Below are positions 7,821 through 16,055 of a stretch of DNA of 64,000 nucleotides, piece by piece. The position numbers and the translations under genes are program-made. Location of the stretch: contig CAWHIF010000006.1 of the NCBI GenBank assembly GCA_963829235.1, forward strand, positions 285,050 to 349,049. Direction: 5' to 3'. Origin of the DNA: Bog-756 sp963829235 (GTDB lineage Bacteria; Actinomycetota; Acidimicrobiia; Acidimicrobiales; RAAP-2). A model generated the notes under the pieces. The model made no database searches. It saw only the letters and a list, made by a program, of their open reading frames with translations, and was not told where the DNA came from. Positions within the stretch are counted from its first letter, which is position 1; each line of letters opens with the position of its first letter.

Positions 7821-9946
7821 CCTGGGTCACCGGCCCCCACCGGCAACGGGTCGGCCGTCTCCCCGGACTCCACCTCCGCGTCCGACTCCACCTCCGCGTC
7901 AGCGCCTGCACGCCCGTGGCTCGGGGCGCCGGCGTCGTCGTCCGACGGACCGGAGATGGCCACCGCCGGGGCGGACACCGGATCGGTGGGACGGCGCCGG
8001 CGTCCGGGTATGGCCGACAGGACCGAACCGACCCCGACCAGCACAGCTCCGATCCACAGCCACATGACCAGGGGCTGCTCCACCACGCCGAAGGCCCAGG
8101 AGCCCCCGTTGCCCGGAATGCTGTCGATGGTGAGATAGAGGTCGTCCCTCCAACTGGAGTCGATGGCGGGTGTGCCGACCGCCTGGGTCCCGCTCCCGAA
8201 CTGGCTGATGGCGGGGAAGAACATGCCGCCGTCGTCGACCCGCAGTACCGCCTCGAACGCCGAGTGGGACGGCGTCGTGACCTCGCGGGTGGTGACGAAG
8301 GTGACACGGTGACCGGCGAAGGACGCCGACTGGCCCTTGACCAGGTGCAGCTCCCCCCGGTGGAGGAACGAGGTGGCGGCGGCCAACCCGATGGCGATGA
8401 CGACCACGCCGATGTGTACCACCATGCCCCCGTTGGCCCGCCCCACGAATCCGCGCCAGCCCGCCGCCGTCGACCGGACGGGGCCGCCACCTGCGGAACG
8501 CGCCCCGCGAAAGGCGCCGCGGACGGAGAGGACGAGAGCCCGGCCGGCCGACGCACCGGCAAAGGCCCCGAGCCCGAAGGCCAGCAGCGGCTCGATGCCG
8601 TGGATGCCGGCGATGACACAGACCGCCACGGTGAGGACCCCGAGCGCGGCGGGCACGGCCAGGCGGCCGCGCATCACCGCGACGCTGGTCTTGCGCCAGG
8701 GGAGGGCCGGGGCCACCGCCATCAGGAAGAGCAGGGCCAGACCCACCGGGATGAAGAACCGGTTGAAATACGGTGCCCCGACGGTCACGGACGAGCTCGG
8801 ATTGAGGGCCTCGTAGAGCAGCGGGAAGACGGTGCCGAGAAGGACCACGAACGCGAATCCAACGAACAGCACGTTGTTGGCCAGGAACGCTCCTTCACGG
8901 CTGATGGGCGAGTCGATGCCTCCCGAGGAGTGGAGCCGGTCACCGCGCCACGCGATGAGCCCCACCCCGGTCACCACGACCACGCCGAAGAAGCCCAGCA
9001 GCAGTGGGCCGATGGTCGAGTCGGAGAACGAGTGGACCGACTGGACGACGCCGGAGCGGGTGAAGAAGGTCCCGAGGATGGTCAGGCTGAACGCCGCCAC
9101 CACGAGCGAGAGGTTCCAGATCCTGAGGAGCCCGCGCCGCTGTTGGACCATCACCGAGTGGAGGTAGGCGGTGCCCACCAGCCAGGGCAGGAGCGCGGCG
9201 TTCTCGACCGGGTCCCAGCCCCAGAACCCTCCCCATCCCAGTACCTCGTATGACCACCAGGCCCCGAGCAGGATGCCCATGGTCAGGAAGGCCCACGCGA
9301 ACAGGGTCCAGCGGCGGGTCTCGCCCTGCCAGTCCTCGTCGAGCTTGCCGGTGACCAGCGATGCGATGGCGAAGGCGAACGGGAGCGTGAAGCCCACCAG
9401 TCCCAGATAGAGCATGGGCGGGTGGATGAGGACCAGCGGATTGTCCTGGAGCAGTGAGTTGGGGCCGGGCCCGTTGGCCGGGACGGCACCGGCGACGTGC
9501 CGGAACGGATCGGAGGGCCCCAGCATGAGCCCGAAGAAGAACGCGGCCACGGTGTAGACCACCAAGGTGGCCCAGCCGATGAGGTCCTCGCCCGAGCGGC
9601 GCCGGAAGCGCCAGACCATGGCGGTGGCGTACCCGCCAAGGACCAGCCCCCACAACAGGATCGACCCGGCCAGTGCCGACCACAGGCCGGTGATCGAGTA
9701 GAGCACCGGGGTGTCGCGGCTGTTGTTGTCGGCCACGTAACTCAGCGAGAAGTCGTGAGTGACAAGGGCGTGCTCCATGGCCGCCACGGCGATGACTCCC
9801 CCCACCAGGATGAGGGGGGCGTACACCTGACCGCTGCGGATGATCGAGGGCCGCCCCTTGGCCAGTCCTGTGACCATGACGACGATTCCGACCACGGCGG
9901 CCGCGAATCCGAGGAGGACTCCGGTGTGGCCGAGCGCTCCGTTCAC
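7817..9946 (-). CDS. ccmF: cytochrome c heme lyase CcmF
   Basis: A 709-residue polytopic membrane protein of the heme-handling superfamily. The tryptophan-rich WWD signature is present as GWGGFWGWDPVENAALL, along with several membrane-flanking His residues. CcmF takes heme from holo-CcmE and ligates it to apocytochrome c. The C-terminal periplasmic-type domain and a final transmembrane segment are present, so the protein is full length. GTG at 9946 was chosen because the hydrophobic N-terminal helix starts right after it. It lies 43 bp downstream of ccmE and overlaps ccmG by 4 bp. Confidence 0.93.
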   Translation of the reverse strand: MNGALGHTGVLLGFAAAVVGIVVMVTGLAKGRPSIIRSGQVYAPLILVGGVIAVAAMEHALVTHDFSLSYVADNNSRDTPVLYSITGLWSALAGSILLWGLVLGGYATAMVWRFRRRSGEDLIGWATLVVYTVAAFFFGLMLGPSDPFRHVAGAVPANGPGPNSLLQDNPLVLIHPPMLYLGLVGFTLPFAFAIASLVTGKLDEDWQGETRRWTLFAWAFLTMGILLGAWWSYEVLGWGGFWGWDPVENAALLPWLVGTAYLHSVMVQQRRGLLRIWNLSLVVAAFSLTILGTFFTRSGVVQSVHSFSDSTIGPLLLGFFGVVVVTGVGLIAWRGDRLHSSGGIDSPISREGAFLANNVLFVGFAFVVLLGTVFPLLYEALNPSSSVTVGAPYFNRFFIPVGLALLFLMAVAPALPWRKTSVAVMRGRLAVPAALGVLTVAVCVIAGIHGIEPLLAFGLGAFAGASAGRALVLSVRGAFRGARSAGGGPVRSTAAGWRGFVGRANGGMVVHIGVVVIAIGLAAATSFLHRGELHLVKGQSASFAGHRVTFVTTREVTTPSHSAFEAVLRVDDGGMFFPAISQFGSGTQAVGTPAIDSSWRDDLYLTIDSIPGNGGSWAFGVVEQPLVMWLWIGAVLVGVGSVLSAIPGRRRRPTDPVSAPAVAISGPSDDDAGAPSHGRAGADAEVESDAEVESGETADPLPVGAGDPG

Positions 9947-9989
9947 CGGTGGGAACCGGTGACGCGCTGACCGCCTGCCGGCCCGCCCG

Positions 9990-10511
9990 TCACCGCTTGC
10001 TCCCGTTCGGGGCCGTGACCCGGCCGGGATGGGCGGCGATGTAGTTCGACGAGTGCTTGACCAGGATCTGGTTGGAGACGAACACCGTCCCGCTGAAGTG
10101 CCCGACGGCGATGACCGGGATGTCCGGCTGGAAGAGCTGCGGGGGGCTCCCGGTGTTGTCGACAGCCAGCCTGGTCGCGCCGGCGGTGACGACGAAGTCC
10201 ACCCCGTTCCGCGTGGGATGGACCGAGCCGGGCTCCACCAGACCTTCGAGGTTGAAGGTCTGGCTCCCGAGGCTGGCCTTTTGGGCCAGGGCCTGGTCGG
10301 CGGGCAGATAGAAGTTGAGGGCCGAGGTCAGGCCCTTCACCACCAGGAAGGCCAGCGATCCCACCAGCACGAGGCCCACGATCACGTACCGGAGCCGGTG
10401 GCCGGACCCCGCCGGTACCGCGGCCCTCGGGGGCGGAGTGGGACCGTCGCCGGCGCCGTCCGGTCCGACCGCACCGGCCGGTACCGAGCCGACGGCTGGT
10501 GCGGTGGTCAT
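9990..10511 (-). CDS. ccmE: cytochrome c maturation heme chaperone CcmE
   Basis: A 173-residue membrane-anchored heme chaperone. After a Pro/Ala-rich N-terminus comes one transmembrane segment (about 40-62), then an OB-fold domain. The covalent heme-binding motif HXXXY is present as HSSNY, with His near residue 153. This is the classic His form rather than the Cys variant. CcmE receives heme from CcmC/D and passes it to CcmF. ATG at 10511 overlaps the ccmD stop by 4 bp and fixes the start. Confidence 0.92.
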   Translation of the reverse strand: MTTAPAVGSVPAGAVGPDGAGDGPTPPPRAAVPAGSGHRLRYVIVGLVLVGSLAFLVVKGLTSALNFYLPADQALAQKASLGSQTFNLEGLVEPGSVHPTRNGVDFVVTAGATRLAVDNTGSPPQLFQPDIPVIAVGHFSGTVFVSNQILVKHSSNYIAAHPGRVTAPNGSKR

Positions 10512-10660
10512 CGGTCGTGGCCCAGGCGCTCGATCTCGGCGCCGGCCGACGCGACCCGCGCTGCGGCCCGGGTCAGCCGCCGGCGCCGCCACACGAGCTG
10601 GACGCCGTAGAGGAACAGGATGGACAGGACGATCGAGTAACCGGCGATGACGTAGTTCAT
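10508..10660 (-). CDS. ccmD: small membrane protein CcmD
   Basis: A 50-residue protein with one transmembrane helix (YVIAGYSIVLSILFLYGVQ) followed by a basic WRRRRLTR segment, the usual CcmD layout. It overlaps ccmC upstream and ccmE downstream by 4 bp each, exactly where ccmD sits in System I operons. CcmD stabilises the CcmC-heme-CcmE complex and is needed for release of holo-CcmE. It is short and could easily be missed by a length cut-off. Confidence 0.9.
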   Translation of the reverse strand: MNYVIAGYSIVLSILFLYGVQLVWRRRRLTRAAARVASAGAEIERLGHDR

Positions 10661-11625
10661 CGGGCTCCCTCGGGAACCGCGGGGAGCTCCTGACCACCCA
10701 CGTCGGCCGGCCGGCCGGAGCCCGCGGTGTCGACGGCACCGGCGGCGACCGCGGCCGGAGCCCGGTACCGGATGTCGGGGTCCTCGCCGGTCGTCATCCC
10801 TTCGCCCTGTCGCTCACGGAGGGCCACCTCCAGCTCGCTGCTCCCCAACCAGTCCTCGAGCACACCGATCCGGTACCGCACCAGCAGCATCCACACGAAG
10901 ACCAGGGTCAGGGCGATGAAGCTGAGCAGCAGCGTCCAGGCCATCGAACCGTGGATGGTGGGCGAGAGGTCGGGGTTGAGCACGGTCGCACCCTGATGGA
11001 GCGTCCTCCACCACAGGACGGAGAAGTGGTCGAGGGGGATGTCGACGGCGGCGAACAGGGCGACGAAGGCGCTGCGCTTGGCCCGCTTCTCGGGCTCGGC
11101 GGGTACCCGGCGAAGAGCCATGTACCCGAGGAAGAGCACCAGGAGCACCGCGGTGAGGGTCAGCCGGGCATCCCACGCCCAGTACACGCCCCAGGTCGGC
11201 TTGCCCCAGATCGAGCCCGAGATGAGCGTGCACACGTTGAACACCACGCCCACCTCGACCGCCGCCGCGGCCAGCCGGTCCCAGAACATCGACCGGGTTC
11301 GGGGCCACAGGTAGAGCAGGCTGGCCAGGGCGGCCAGACCGAAGGCCAGGTACAGCGCCACCCAGGCCACCCCGGGGTGGATGTAGACCAGGCGGACCAG
11401 GTCTCCCGGCACCGTATTGCCCCGGGTCTGGTCGGGCGGGGTCACCCAGAGCCCGAGCCACACGGTGGCGGCCACCCCCACCGCGGCGGCGATACCGATG
11501 ATCCGGACCGTCCGGCGGGCGCGGTCGGACTGGACCGGCGGACCGAGCGCACCGTGCAGGCCGACAGGACCGCCCGTGCCGCCCGTGCCGCCCGCATCGC
11601 CCGCGCCCTGCCGGAGCTGACTCAT
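10657..11625 (-). CDS. ccmC: heme exporter/handling protein CcmC
   Basis: A 322-residue protein whose core has six transmembrane helices and the WWD-type motif GKPTWGVYWAWDARLT. The external His pair region VYIHPG and the LDHFSVLWWRTLHQG segment are the usual heme ligands. CcmC loads heme onto CcmE. ATG at 11625 overlaps the ccmB stop by 4 bp. The C-terminal tail of about 60 residues after the last helix is longer than in proteobacterial CcmC and rich in Ala, Gly and Pro. Confidence 0.92.
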   Translation of the reverse strand: MSQLRQGAGDAGGTGGTGGPVGLHGALGPPVQSDRARRTVRIIGIAAAVGVAATVWLGLWVTPPDQTRGNTVPGDLVRLVYIHPGVAWVALYLAFGLAALASLLYLWPRTRSMFWDRLAAAAVEVGVVFNVCTLISGSIWGKPTWGVYWAWDARLTLTAVLLVLFLGYMALRRVPAEPEKRAKRSAFVALFAAVDIPLDHFSVLWWRTLHQGATVLNPDLSPTIHGSMAWTLLLSFIALTLVFVWMLLVRYRIGVLEDWLGSSELEVALRERQGEGMTTGEDPDIRYRAPAAVAAGAVDTAGSGRPADVGGQELPAVPEGAR

Positions 11626-12293
11626 GCGGACTCCTGGATGGGGCCGTAGACGACGACGCCGAGCGCCAGGTACACGGCATCGAAGACCACCAGCAGGCGG
11701 AGCCACTGGCCCCCGTCGGCGGGAATGCCGCCGGCCAGCGCCGCCTGCCAGATGCGTGTGCCGGCCAACAGGACCGGAGCGACAATGGGCAGCAGCAGGA
11801 ACGGCAGCAGCGTCTCTTTGACACGGAGCCCGGCGGAGAGCGCACCGTAGAGGGTGCCGGTGGCGGCCAGCCCGATGGTCCCGAGCACGCAGGAGGCGAT
11901 GATCAGCCAGGGCTGTTCGATCCTGGCCCCATAGAGCAGGGTGACGCCGACCCCGAGGACCACCTCGAGCACCACCAGTTGGGCGGCCACGGCTGCCGCC
12001 TTGCCCAGGAACAGCCCGGCCGGATCGAGCCCGGAGAGACGTAGGGCGTCCCGGGCCCCGTCGACCGACTCGACCGAGACGCTCCGTTGGATGGCCAGCA
12101 CGGTGCAGAACAGCACGGCCACCCAGAACAGACCCGGGGCACCCTTGGCCATCAGGGTCCGATCCGGCCCGAGGGCGAAGGCGAACAGGCCCAGGGCCAC
12201 GACCCCGAAGGGCGCCACCTGGGACAGTGCCACCCGCGAACGCGCCTCGATGCGGAGGTCCTTCCCGGCCACCAGCACGGTGTCACGCCACAT
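11622..12293 (-). CDS. ccmB: ABC transporter permease CcmB
   Basis: A 223-residue permease with six predicted membrane helices, matching CcmB in length and in the N-terminal MWRDTVLVAGKDLRIEAR segment and the central ESVDGARDALRLSGLDP loop. It forms the CcmABCD complex with CcmA; ATP hydrolysis there drives release of heme-loaded CcmE. It overlaps ccmA by 11 bp and ccmC by 4 bp. Confidence 0.92.
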   Translation of the reverse strand: MWRDTVLVAGKDLRIEARSRVALSQVAPFGVVALGLFAFALGPDRTLMAKGAPGLFWVAVLFCTVLAIQRSVSVESVDGARDALRLSGLDPAGLFLGKAAAVAAQLVVLEVVLGVGVTLLYGARIEQPWLIIASCVLGTIGLAATGTLYGALSAGLRVKETLLPFLLLPIVAPVLLAGTRIWQAALAGGIPADGGQWLRLLVVFDAVYLALGVVVYGPIQESA

Positions 12294-13056
12294 GGGCCAC
12301 CTGCCCCTCCGGTGGCTGCCCGGAGCCGGGCAGGACGGTGGCCGGACCGGGAACGGGCGCCGAGGGATGCGCCCCCTCGCCTGTCCCCCCGATGGAGCGC
12401 TCGGCGGTCACCCGGCCCCCGATCACGACCACGGCCCTGGTGGCCAGGGACTCGACGAAGTCGGCCTCGTGGGAGGCGATGACCACGGTGGTACCGGAGC
12501 CGGCGGCTTCGGCCACCAGCTGGTTGAGGGTTTCCCGGGCCGATGCGTCGAGTCCGGCGTGGGGCTCGTCGAGCAGCCACAGCTCGGGCCAACGGGCGGC
12601 CAGTACGGCCAGGGCCACCCGCCTGCGCTGTCCGGCGGACAGCTTCGAGGCACTCGTCTTGAGCAGGCGGCCGGTGAGGCCCAGGCGGCCGCAGGCGTCG
12701 TCGATCCGGCCGGTGTCAGCCCCGGCGGCCCGGACCGCGAACCTCACGTTCTCCCGCACCGTGAGATCGTCGTAGAGATGGGAGGCATGCGAGAGCAGGC
12801 CGACACGCCTGCGCACCTGGTTGCGCTGGCGGACCGGATCCAGGCCGAGCACCCTGACCCGCCCCGACGCCAGGGGCACCAGTCCCGCGCAGACCCGGAG
12901 CAGGCTGGTCTTGCCGGCACCGTTCGGTCCTTCGATCAGCACCGTCTCGCCGCGGGGGACGTCGAGGTCCACCCCGGCGAGCAGGGGGAACCGTCCGGAC
13001 AACGCCACCGCGTCGTGGAGGGAGATCGCTGGAGAGGGAGGTGCTGGTGGGGCCAT
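12283..13056 (-). CDS. ccmA: heme ABC exporter ATP-binding protein CcmA
   Basis: A 257-residue ABC ATPase. Walker A is GPNGAGKTS, the signature is LSAGQRRRVALA, and Walker B is LWLLDEPHAGLD, followed by the H-loop IASHE. The Gln-to-Arg variation after the signature (AGQRRR) is usual in CcmA. About 40 extra residues at the C-terminus overlap the start of ccmB. The ATG at 13056 leaves a gap of about 107 bp after ccdA, the only sizeable gap in the ccm block before ccmE-ccmF. Confidence 0.92.
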   Translation of the reverse strand: MAPPAPPSPAISLHDAVALSGRFPLLAGVDLDVPRGETVLIEGPNGAGKTSLLRVCAGLVPLASGRVRVLGLDPVRQRNQVRRRVGLLSHASHLYDDLTVRENVRFAVRAAGADTGRIDDACGRLGLTGRLLKTSASKLSAGQRRRVALAVLAARWPELWLLDEPHAGLDASARETLNQLVAEAAGSGTTVVIASHEADFVESLATRAVVVIGGRVTAERSIGGTGEGAHPSAPVPGPATVLPGSGQPPEGQVAHVA

Positions 13057-13163
13057 GGCCGGGCCTCATGCTACGGGGGCCTGGGTCCAGGAGCCAGGCG
13101 GGGGCGCCGGCCGGCGGGGGCCGACGCCGCCGATGGGCGGGCCCGGGCCCCGACGGGTCCGGC

Positions 13164-14069
13164 TCAGCTGGAGGCCAGTCGGCTGAGGTGCAGGTCACGG
13201 AGCCACTGGGCGATGTGGGCGGAGACCACGCCCACATTGCCGGTGAGCAGCAGGAGCCCGAAGACGATGAGCACCGCCCCGCCGACGAGGTCGATCACCC
13301 GGAGGCGGCCGCGAACCCGGGCCAGTGCGTCGGTCATCCGGCCGAAGGCCAGCCCGGTGAGGAGGAACGGGACCCCGAGGCCGAGGGAGTAGGCCAGAAG
13401 CAGGGCGATCCCCCCGGTCGGCGAACCCCCGTTCCCGGCGGCGAGCGTGAGCACACTGCCGAGGACGGGTCCGATGCACGGCGTCCAGGCGAAGGCGAAG
13501 GCCATCCCCATCACCGGAGGAGCCCAGGCACCGAGGACCGAGGGCCGAACGGTGAACCGCCGCTCACCGGACAGCGCCGTGGGCAGGCCGACACCGGCGG
13601 CCATGGCCACCAGGATGACCCCGAAGAACACGATGGCGATGCCCGAGACCGTCTCGAGGGCACGCTGATGGGTGAGGAACAGCCTCCCGAGCGCCGAGGC
13701 CGAGGCTCCGAGGATGGTGAAGATCACCGTGAAGCCGGCGACGAAGGCCAGGATCCCACGGAACAGATGGCTGCGCTGGCGGCGCAGATCGGCTGCGGTC
13801 GGGCCGTTCCCGACATCGACGTCGTCGCTCGGCGCGCCGTCCCGGACGGCGGGAAGATCCGTTTGGCCCGCGGCGACTGCCACCGGCGTGGCCACCGGCG
13901 GGGGCCGGGGGGCCAGGGCGTTCAGCTCTGCGGCCGACAGGCCGGACACCATCGACAGGTATGCGGGCACGAGCGGTAGCACGCACGGGGAGAGGAACGA
14001 GAGCATGCCCGCGCCGAAGGCCACCAGGAGACCCAGGGGGTCGGCGTGGATCGCCGCCAGGACGGCCAC
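13164..14069 (-). CDS. ccdA: cytochrome c biogenesis thiol transporter CcdA
   Basis: A 301-residue polytopic protein of the CcdA/DsbD transmembrane family. The two conserved redox cysteines are in LSFLSPCVLPLVPAYLS and in TPCIGPVLGSVLTL, both in the proline-flanked context typical of the family. It carries electrons from cytoplasmic thioredoxin across the membrane to CcmG. A hydrophilic loop of about 50 residues after the first helix is longer than usual. It starts 7 bp after the gmd stop and so is probably cotranscribed with it. Confidence 0.92.
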   Translation of the reverse strand: MAVLAAIHADPLGLLVAFGAGMLSFLSPCVLPLVPAYLSMVSGLSAAELNALAPRPPPVATPVAVAAGQTDLPAVRDGAPSDDVDVGNGPTAADLRRQRSHLFRGILAFVAGFTVIFTILGASASALGRLFLTHQRALETVSGIAIVFFGVILVAMAAGVGLPTALSGERRFTVRPSVLGAWAPPVMGMAFAFAWTPCIGPVLGSVLTLAAGNGGSPTGGIALLLAYSLGLGVPFLLTGLAFGRMTDALARVRGRLRVIDLVGGAVLIVFGLLLLTGNVGVVSAHIAQWLRDLHLSRLASS

Positions 14070-14076
14070 GGGTGCG

Positions 14077-15048
14077 CTAGGCCAGCTGGCTCTTCACCAG
14101 CGCCAGGTCGGCCTCGACCATCATCTGCACCAGGGCCGGGAAGTCGACGTCGCGGTGCCACCCGAGGATCTTCTCCGCCCGGGACGGGTCCCCGACCAGC
14201 AGGTCGACCTCGGCCGGCCGGAGGAAGCGCTCATCGATCACCACGTGCTGCTCCCAGTCCAGCCCCACTGCGGAGAAGGACAGCTCCACCAGTTCCTTGA
14301 CCGAGTGGGTCTCGCCGGTGGCCACCACGTAGTCGTCGGGTCGGTCCTGTTGGAGCATCAACCACATCGCCCGCACGTAGTCGGCCGCGAAGCCCCAGTC
14401 GCGCTGGGCATCGAGGTTGCCGAGCGCCAGCTTTTCGTCGATGCCGGCCTTGATCCGGGCCACGCCGTGGGTCACCTTGCGGGTCACGAATTCGAGACCG
14501 CGCCTCGGCGACTCGTGGTTGAAGAGGATGCCCGACGAGGCGTGGAGGTCGTAGCTCTCGCGGTAGTTGACCGTGATCCAGTGGCCGTAGACCTTGGCCA
14601 CACCGTAGGGGCTGCGGGGATAGAACGGCGTTGTCTCCCGCTGTGGCACCTCGAGGACCTTGCCGAACATCTCCGACGAGCTGGCCTGGTAGAAGCGGAT
14701 CTCCGGATCGACGATCCGGATGGCGTCGAGCACACGGGTGACGCCCAGGGCGGTGGTCTCCCCGGTGAGAACCGGTTGGCTCCACGAGGTCTGGACGAAG
14801 GACTGGGCGGCCAGGTTGTAGACCTCGGTGGGATGGTTGTCCCGCAGGATGTTGATCATCGACACCTCGTCGAGCAGGTCCCCGGCCACCAGCGTGATGC
14901 GGTCCTGGATGTGGGCGATCCGCTCGAAGTTGAGCGTGCTCGACCGTCGGACCATCCCGCACACCTCATAGCCCTGGTCGAGCAGGAATTCGGCCAGATA
15001 GGAGCCGTCCTGACCGGTGATGCCGGTGATCAGTGCTCGTTTCGCCAT
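14077..15048 (-). CDS. gmd: GDP-mannose 4,6-dehydratase
   Basis: A 323-residue short-chain dehydrogenase-fold enzyme that converts GDP-mannose to GDP-4-keto-6-deoxy-mannose, the precursor of GDP-fucose, GDP-rhamnose and related sugars. The NADP motif is GITGQDGSYL, the catalytic Ser region is QASSSEMFG, and the catalytic pair is YGVAK (YxxxK). NHESPRRG and RDWGFAADYV are signature blocks of Gmd. The usual partner reductase (fcl/rmd) is not in this window. Instead the gene lies between an enoyl-CoA hydratase and ccdA with almost no spacing. Confidence 0.93.
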   Translation of the reverse strand: MAKRALITGITGQDGSYLAEFLLDQGYEVCGMVRRSSTLNFERIAHIQDRITLVAGDLLDEVSMINILRDNHPTEVYNLAAQSFVQTSWSQPVLTGETTALGVTRVLDAIRIVDPEIRFYQASSSEMFGKVLEVPQRETTPFYPRSPYGVAKVYGHWITVNYRESYDLHASSGILFNHESPRRGLEFVTRKVTHGVARIKAGIDEKLALGNLDAQRDWGFAADYVRAMWLMLQQDRPDDYVVATGETHSVKELVELSFSAVGLDWEQHVVIDERFLRPAEVDLLVGDPSRAEKILGWHRDVDFPALVQMMVEADLALVKSQLA

Positions 15049-15933
15049 TCAGGAGCTCCTCGGGTCGGCGTGCATCTCGGTATCGTCGGTGGCCGTCTGC
15101 CACGATGGCGGCCGCTTCTCGGTGAAAGCGGCGATCCCCTCGGCAGCTTCGGCTGTCTGGCTCGTGACCGTCAGCATGGCATGGAGGTACGGCAGGGCCT
15201 CCGTCGCCGCTGAGTCCACCACAGCGTAGAACGATTCGCGACCCATCCTCATGACACCCGGCGGTTTCGAGGCCAACACGGCGGCCATCTCGGCCACCTC
15301 GGCGTCGAGCCGTTCGGTCCGCACCACCCGGGTGGCGAAGCCGATCCGCTCGGCCTCCTCGGCCCCGACCACCCGGCTGGTCAGCATCAGCTCGAGGGCC
15401 TTCTTCGGCGGCATCGATCGCAGCATGGGCACGGTCACCATGTAGGGCCAGAGCCCGACATTGAGTTCGGGTGCTCCGAACCGGGCCTGGTCCGACGCGA
15501 TGAGCATGTCGCAGGCCAGGGCCAGGCCGAAACCGCCGGCCATGGCCCAGCCCTGCACCCGGGCGATGGTGGGCTTGCCCAGATGCCACAGCTCATCGAA
15601 CAGCTCGGCCAGCCAGCCGCGGGCCACATGATGGTCGGCGAATTCGTCGGTCCCGCCGCCCTGCCCGCGGGGGACCATGCCCGACAGGTCGGCCCCGGCG
15701 CAGAACGCCTGGTCGCCGGCGCCGGCCAGCACGACCACCCGTACCCGGGGGTCGTCTTTGGCCCGGGCCACCTCTTCGCGCAGCCTGGCGATGACCTCCC
15801 AGGTCATGGCGTTGCGGCGCTCCGGCCGGTTGATGGTCAGGGTCAGCACGGGACCCCGCCGCTCGGACAGGAGATCGGAGCCGGACCTGTCGGGCGCGGG
15901 CGGCGCGGGCTCTGGCTGGGCTGCTTCGGGCAC
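15049..15933 (-). CDS. enoyl-CoA hydratase/isomerase-family protein
   Basis: A 294-residue crotonase-fold protein. It shows the NRPERRNAMTWE entry motif, the oxyanion-hole segments AFCAGADLSGM and MAGGFGLALACD, and the PELNVGL segment, where Glu sits at the second catalytic position. It probably hydrates or isomerises an enoyl-CoA in fatty-acid or side-chain breakdown. The C-terminal tail after EKRPPSW is variable. GTG at 15933 is the first plausible start. The stop is directly adjacent to the gmd start. Confidence 0.85.
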   Translation of the reverse strand: MPEAAQPEPAPPAPDRSGSDLLSERRGPVLTLTINRPERRNAMTWEVIARLREEVARAKDDPRVRVVVLAGAGDQAFCAGADLSGMVPRGQGGGTDEFADHHVARGWLAELFDELWHLGKPTIARVQGWAMAGGFGLALACDMLIASDQARFGAPELNVGLWPYMVTVPMLRSMPPKKALELMLTSRVVGAEEAERIGFATRVVRTERLDAEVAEMAAVLASKPPGVMRMGRESFYAVVDSAATEALPYLHAMLTVTSQTAEAAEGIAAFTEKRPPSWQTATDDTEMHADPRSS

Positions 15934-16055
15934 CGGACGACGCTAGCTCGCGTGACGGGTCCCTGTGCGCCACGAGGGTCGGCCGACACGCCAACTACGG
16001 TGACCTCATTCCCACCGCAGCCCTCATCTCCTTCCGCCTCGGCGGTTCCGACGGG

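Noticed and set aside
5542..9970. Long plus-strand open frames opposite the ccm genes
   Set aside because: They are antisense shadows produced by high GC content; the minus-strand frames encode recognisable System I proteins with coupled starts.
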